From assembly GCA_017306865.1 (NCBI GenBank), contig JAFKHH010000015.1, positions 310,001 through 374,000 on the forward strand: a DNA stretch of 64,000 nt. Reading direction: 5' to 3'. This stretch comes from Filimonas sp. GTDB taxonomy: Bacteria; Bacteroidota; Bacteroidia; Chitinophagales; Chitinophagaceae. The notes beneath the pieces were generated by a model. It was given only the letters and a program-made list of their open reading frames with translations, made no database searches and was not told where the DNA came from. Every line of letters begins with the position of its first letter. Position 1 is the stretch's first letter. Both the position numbers and the translations under genes were made by a program. This document shows, piece by piece, positions 60,857-64,000 of this stretch.

Positions 60857-61342
60857 CTAATTTTTTAGTTTTTCCTCGATTCTCTCATACAACGATTTTT
60901 CCTGTGCGTTGTTCTCTATTTCTTCCAGCGATTGTAAGATGTATTTGCTGTGTTTTCCTTCCGAAGCCATTGCTTCCATCGCTTGCTGCAATGCAGCCCA
61001 TACCGGCTCTATCTTCTGTTGTAGTTTTTCTCCTTTCGCTGTAAACGTGATGACTTTTTTACGTGCATCATCGGCAGATACTTCACTATGAATTAGTCCT
61101 TTCTCCTGTAAACTGCTTACCATTTGGCTTGCTGCGGAATGTGATGTATTTAGCTCGTCTGCTATCTCGCGGATAGTGACTTCTTTTTGCCTTGATAAGA
61201 TATAAAATATGGGAAACCAGGAGGCGTCAAATGGGATTTTGTGCGTTTTATAGACTTTATTGATGTCTGCTATAAAACTGTCTCCCAGCCTTTTGAGCCT
61301 GCTGCCAAATACTAAAAAACCAAGCTGTTGGTAAAAATTCAT
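60857..61342 (-). CDS. MarR family transcriptional regulator
   Basis: The 161-residue protein has a MarR winged helix-turn-helix: WFPIFYILSRQKEVTIREIADELNTSHSAASQMVSSLQEKGLIHSEVSADDARKKVITFTAKGEKL (about 42-107), with the DxR wing (DDARKK). The C-terminal helices (VWAALQQAMEAMASEGKHSKYILQSLEEIENNAQEKSLYERIEEKL) would dimerise it. It is upstream of hutH on the same strand (about 140 bases), so a role as hut regulator is plausible. MarR regulators also commonly act on unrelated targets. Confidence 0.9.
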   Translation of the reverse strand: MNFYQQLGFLVFGSRLKRLGDSFIADINKVYKTHKIPFDASWFPIFYILSRQKEVTIREIADELNTSHSAASQMVSSLQEKGLIHSEVSADDARKKVITFTAKGEKLQQKIEPVWAALQQAMEAMASEGKHSKYILQSLEEIENNAQEKSLYERIEEKLKN

Positions 61343-61459
61343 AATTATATAAGCGCTTATACAATTTCAAATGTAGGGATTTGTTGGAAATGGAGAAAAA
61401 AATTGTTTAATGGATGAATTGTTTAATTGTTATGGCCTATGGGGTTGACTACTGACTTT

Positions 61460-61566
61460 ACAAGATAGCATCAAACAAAAATCCTGTCAGGTCTTAAAGA
61501 CCTGACAGGATTAAGATGGTAAGAGCAAAACCTATAAGGTTTTAGAAACCTTATAGGTTTGAGCGC
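61460..61566. repeat. Two-hairpin composite element, copy 1
   Basis: The element has arms AATCCTGTCAGGTCTT/AAGACCTGACAGGATT (61480-61512), the linker aagatggtaagagc, and arms AAACCTATAAGG/CCTTATAGGTTT (61528-61560). It lies 14 bases downstream of the minus-strand gene 61580-62218. A near-identical copy occurs at 62265-62370 in the same orientation with compensatory base changes in both stems. Confidence 0.85.
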
Positions 61567-61579
61567 AATTATGGATAGC

Positions 61580-62203
61580 TTAATCCCGCTCCCATTTTCT
61601 TCTCACCGAGCCATCTTGTGTAACTATTGCCCAACCTTCTTCTTTTGCTTTTTTAAACAGGCGTTTACGCAGTTTCTTTGGGTAAAATATGGTCATGTAA
61701 GTAATGGTATAACCATGTGCCGGTAGAATATCCATTTGTCCGAGTATTTCATAGGAAGCAGCTCCGCAGCGCATACCAAATAATGCATAATCATACGGAG
61801 CCTGTTTAAGATACGCTGCTGCTATACTGTCAAATTGTTGTTTTTGAACTACGGATATAGGGATGTAAACAATGGCTTTCTTTACACTATCACCATTGCT
61901 TCCCAGTATGGAATAGAAATTTGTGGAATCATGCAAGGCATACCTGCTATGCTTATCTTTTTTGGCGAAAACGTGAAAAGTGCCTTGCGGTACAAAATTT
62001 AAAATTTTACTACTATCCAATTCAAGCCCTACATGTCCGCCTAGCATGCCTCCGAACCATTTTGGCTCAGTCGCCGAATATTTCTTTTGAGGTTTGGAGC
62101 CATAGAGGAAATGTACTTTGAGATAGTTGCTGTCTTGTGCAGATGCCGTCAACAAAAGTGTGGCGCAAAATAGCAGTAATGTTATACGGATTATGTAAGG
62201 CAT
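61580..62203 (-). CDS. Secreted hypothetical protein with His/Cys-peptidase-like motifs
   Basis: Starting at 62203 (MPYIIRITLLLFCATLLLTASAQ) the protein has 207 residues with a signal peptide; 62218 is an alternative start. A GGMLGGHVGLELDSSKILNF segment (about 50-69) and DYALFGMRCGAASYEILGQM (about 139-158) place a His and a Cys in the order seen in permuted NlpC/P60 or LRAT-like cysteine peptidases, and in some DUF4105-type secreted enzymes. The basic tail (KKLRKRLFKKAKEEGW...SVRRKWERD) is unusual. I cannot assign a family with certainty. It is bracketed by two copies of the composite hairpin element. Confidence 0.65.
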   Translation of the reverse strand: MPYIIRITLLLFCATLLLTASAQDSNYLKVHFLYGSKPQKKYSATEPKWFGGMLGGHVGLELDSSKILNFVPQGTFHVFAKKDKHSRYALHDSTNFYSILGSNGDSVKKAIVYIPISVVQKQQFDSIAAAYLKQAPYDYALFGMRCGAASYEILGQMDILPAHGYTITYMTIFYPKKLRKRLFKKAKEEGWAIVTQDGSVRRKWERD

Positions 62204-62264
62204 TTTTAAATATACCATTCTTACTGTGCAACTATTTCTTGTGCTGTTTTTTTAACATTTTTTA

Positions 62265-62370
62265 CAAGAACGACATCAAATAAAAATCCTGACAGATCTT
62301 AAAGACCTGTCAGGATTAAGATGGCAAGAGCAAAACCAATAAGGTTTCTAAAAACCTTATTGGTTTGAGC
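62265..62370. repeat. Two-hairpin composite element, copy 2
   Basis: The element has arms AATCCTGACAGATCTT/AAGACCTGTCAGGATT (62285-62317), the linker aagatggcaagagc, and arms AAACCAATAAGG/CCTTATTGGTTT (62333-62366). It lies 8 bases downstream of the rhomboid stop codon. Relative to copy 1, T/A pairs in both stems are exchanged while the pairing is kept. Confidence 0.85.
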
Positions 62371-62374
62371 GTAA

Positions 62375-63202
62375 CTAATTTTTTTCCGATAATTCTTTCA
62401 GCCGGTCTTTTTCTTTTTTACTCAGGCTATTTATTCCTTTCTTGCTGATCTTGTCCAGCAGCTTGTCTAGTTCTTTTTGATTGCTGGTCCTTCGTTCATT
62501 ATAGGCGTGATCAACGGAGTAATGATCTGTATGTTTTTTGAAATAAAAATTATCAATAAAGAGCAGATCCGGCCTTTTGATAATAATGAAGATAAATACC
62601 ATCATCGGGATCATGATGATCAGGATAACGGGAAGGTTGGCCAGGAACGCTGCTGGGTTTAAAAGTAATGCCAGTACCATACCGATCAATGCGCCTCCCA
62701 GGTGAGATTCGTGCCCTATATTGTCCCTGTTTGAACGTATGGCATAGATAGAGATACCTATGTATAGCGCGCCGAATAACCATGCAGGTATTGGCAGGAA
62801 CAACAAACCAACACGCATGCCGGGAAACAATGCAATGGAGGCGAAGATGACACCGGAGATGGCACCAGATGCGCCTACTGAGCTAAAATCACCATGATTG
62901 CGATGGATCAACAATGCGAGCAGATTACCTCCGATGAGACTTGCAAAATAAACGATACAGAAGCCTGCAATGCCAAGATACATTTCGAGGTTAAAGCTGA
63001 ATGCAAAAAGACTGAACATATTGAAAATAAGATGCATCCAATTTATATGCAGAAATCCTGACGTGAAGATGCGATAGTACTCTTTGTATATGAGAATTTT
63101 ATTGACCTCGAACTTGTATCGATCAAAAAAAGTGCTGTTATTAAAGCCTCTGTATGAGAAGAGGACGTTTGTTATAATGAGAATAAAACTAATTATGCCC
63201 AT
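62375..63202 (-). CDS. Rhomboid family intramembrane serine protease
   Basis: The 275-residue protein has six predicted transmembrane helices. The catalytic serine is S112 in VGASGAISGVIFA and the catalytic histidine is H167 in HESHLGGALIGMVLAL. The second helix has FLHINWMHLIFNMFSLFAF with the conserved HxxxN loop. This is the GxSx-H dyad of rhomboid proteases, which cut single-pass membrane proteins within the bilayer. The C-terminal 60 residues form a soluble basic tail (NERRTSNQKELDKLLDKISKKGINSLSKKEKDRLKELSEKN) seen in other Bacteroidota members. It is a single gene. Confidence 0.95.
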   Translation of the reverse strand: MGIISFILIITNVLFSYRGFNNSTFFDRYKFEVNKILIYKEYYRIFTSGFLHINWMHLIFNMFSLFAFSFNLEMYLGIAGFCIVYFASLIGGNLLALLIHRNHGDFSSVGASGAISGVIFASIALFPGMRVGLLFLPIPAWLFGALYIGISIYAIRSNRDNIGHESHLGGALIGMVLALLLNPAAFLANLPVILIIMIPMMVFIFIIIKRPDLLFIDNFYFKKHTDHYSVDHAYNERRTSNQKELDKLLDKISKKGINSLSKKEKDRLKELSEKN

Positions 63203-63339
63203 ATCTTAGGGTTGTTAATTATGACAATAAACTTAAGGCTTGCGCGGGAGTTTTCAAGGGGATGAGGAAAATTTTTTGTCCGTATAACCAGACTGAGGGT
63301 TATTTTTTAATTCTTCAACAGGTTATCCCGATGGAATAA

Positions 63340-63363
63340 AAAAAGCCCGGTAGTTTCCGGGCA
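63340..63363 (-). terminator. Terminator of the alpha-L-fucosidase gene
   Basis: GCCCGG and CCGGGC pair around a short loop, with TTTTTTT following on the minus strand, 28 bases after the stop codon. Confidence 0.85.
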
Positions 63364-63390
63364 ATATTATTTTGTTACAGGAATTAGTCA

Positions 63391-64000
63391 TTACAATTCC
63401 ACGGCAATTACATCTACCAGGGTTGTTCTTACGGATGCAGGTACAGTAACAGATAGCTGATTGCTACTGTAACTATACTGCAATGTTTTACCCTCCTGCC
63501 CCAACAGTTTTACTGATTTTGGTTTCGTATTTACCTGTAATGTTATAGTCGTATCTTTTGCGGGCAACATATCCGCATCATATTTTCCATCGCCTTTAAA
63601 TTCACGAACTGCAAACAAATAGCGATAATTACCATTCGCAGTTGCGGGCACAGAGGCTATCTCTCCTGCGGGCAATCGCGTTGCCTTTTCGATCGAACGC
63701 TTGTTTATCGTCATCCAGTCCTGTACCAGTTTCATATTGGTATATACCTGGTCAGGAAAAACACCATCTGCAGTAGGCCCGACACCCAGCAAATAATTTA
63801 CGCCCCAAGCTTTGCAGGCGGCCAATTGCGCTAATACAAAGCCTCCGGCGCGAAACGGAATGGTATTGCTGTTTGCCCAACTGGTGGTCCATGTGTTGCA
63901 AAACTCTGCCCATATATTACCCGGGTCCTGGGTTGGTGGATTTCGCTCAAACGTGATAAAATCGCCAGTGCCATGCATACGCGGATTCATGACTATGCCT
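63391..64000 (-). CDS. Alpha-L-fucosidase, GH29 (5' end cut by window edge)
   Basis: The frame is open through the right edge, so only the C-terminal ~203 residues are present. WGVNYLLGVGPTADGVFPDQVYTNMKLVQDWMTINKRSIEKA matches the end of the GH29 TIM barrel (NLLLNVGPxxDGxIPxxxxxxLxxxGxWLxxNGEAIY), and WTTSWANSNTIPFRAGGFVLAQLAACKAWG precedes it. A C-terminal beta domain follows. GH29 enzymes release alpha-linked fucose from glycans. The catalytic nucleophile lies outside the window. Confidence 0.85.
   Translation of the reverse strand, partial: GIVMNPRMHGTGDFITFERNPPTQDPGNIWAEFCNTWTTSWANSNTIPFRAGGFVLAQLAACKAWGVNYLLGVGPTADGVFPDQVYTNMKLVQDWMTINKRSIEKATRLPAGEIASVPATANGNYRYLFAVREFKGDGKYDADMLPAKDTTITLQVNTKPKSVKLLGQEGKTLQYSYSSNQLSVTVPASVRTTLVDVIAVEL

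Noticed and set aside
12894-61430. Echo repeats as CRISPR arrays or tandem-repeat minisatellites
   Set aside because: Units are variable, not regularly spaced, form inverted rather than direct arrays, and no cas gene is present.

Overview
The window comes from a Bacteroidota chromosome, most likely Chitinophagaceae or a close relative. The support is a thrS-infC-rpmI-rplT operon and gyrA with Bacteroidota-like products, paired DUF1501/DUF1800 secreted proteins, a fold-III arginine decarboxylase, a carboxypeptidase-regulatory-like secreted protein, GH36 and GH29 glycosidases, and moderate GC with AT-rich spacers. The genus is inferred from gene content, not from a search.

Layout: 1-1154 holds a cut-off S41 peptidase. 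1665-6587 is an accessory region: an N6-adenine methyltransferase, a DUF262 protein and a RelA/SpoT-domain protein in one minus-strand operon, then an XRE regulator, a SymE-like toxin and small unknown ORFs. 6941-10877 is gyrA with a TPR lipoprotein-like/periplasmic partner. 11430-22504 is ordinary chromosome (GYF protein, saccharopine dehydrogenase-like enzyme, HPP membrane protein, DinB, GNAT, DUF1501/DUF1800, AraC regulator). 22626-25737 holds an alpha-galactosidase and a secreted beta-propeller. 25819-36034 is a 10-kb minus-strand block: an uncharacterised basic protein, RtcB RNA ligase, release factor PrfH, a retron (non-coding RNA plus reverse transcriptase), a WGR/ARM-type protein and a winged-helix SWIM protein. 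36581-39749 has a DUF721/DciA protein, a CBS protein, a lone ABC permease and an HNH nuclease. 39843-45311 has arginine decarboxylase and the translation operon. 45575-49804 has a secreted protein, a DUF3347 protein and an ABC-F ATPase. 49958-60713 carries a complete histidine-degradation set (hutG, hutI, hutU, hutH) interleaved with a membrane 'recombinase' family protein, a patatin/Omp85 protein and a YciI protein. 60857-63202 has MarR, an unknown secreted protein and a rhomboid protease. The right edge cuts an alpha-L-fucosidase.

Two modules look like defence or damage-response systems. The first is methyltransferase + DUF262 + RelA/SpoT domain, a combination I do not recognise as a named system. 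The second is a retron whose RT carries the retron-specific NAxxH and VTG motifs, with WGR/ARM and WH-SWIM partner genes (the gene set I recall as retron type XIII). Its predicted msr-msd RNA can be read upstream of the RT, followed by an intrinsic-terminator-like hairpin before the RT start. It sits directly downstream of RtcB-PrfH, a pair known to rescue and repair ribosomes damaged in the decoding centre.

The other striking property is the intergenic DNA. Many gaps hold long inverted repeats built from reiterated near-identical words (attgtt, tacgatgt, agtacgaa, gatttgaaat, gttcaat), including a nested 26-bp plus 25-bp perfect hairpin at 49809-49958. There is also a dispersed 40-60-bp element, and a twin 105-bp two-hairpin element whose copies differ by compensatory changes. 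I saw no rRNA, tRNA, CRISPR array, transposase or prophage genes.
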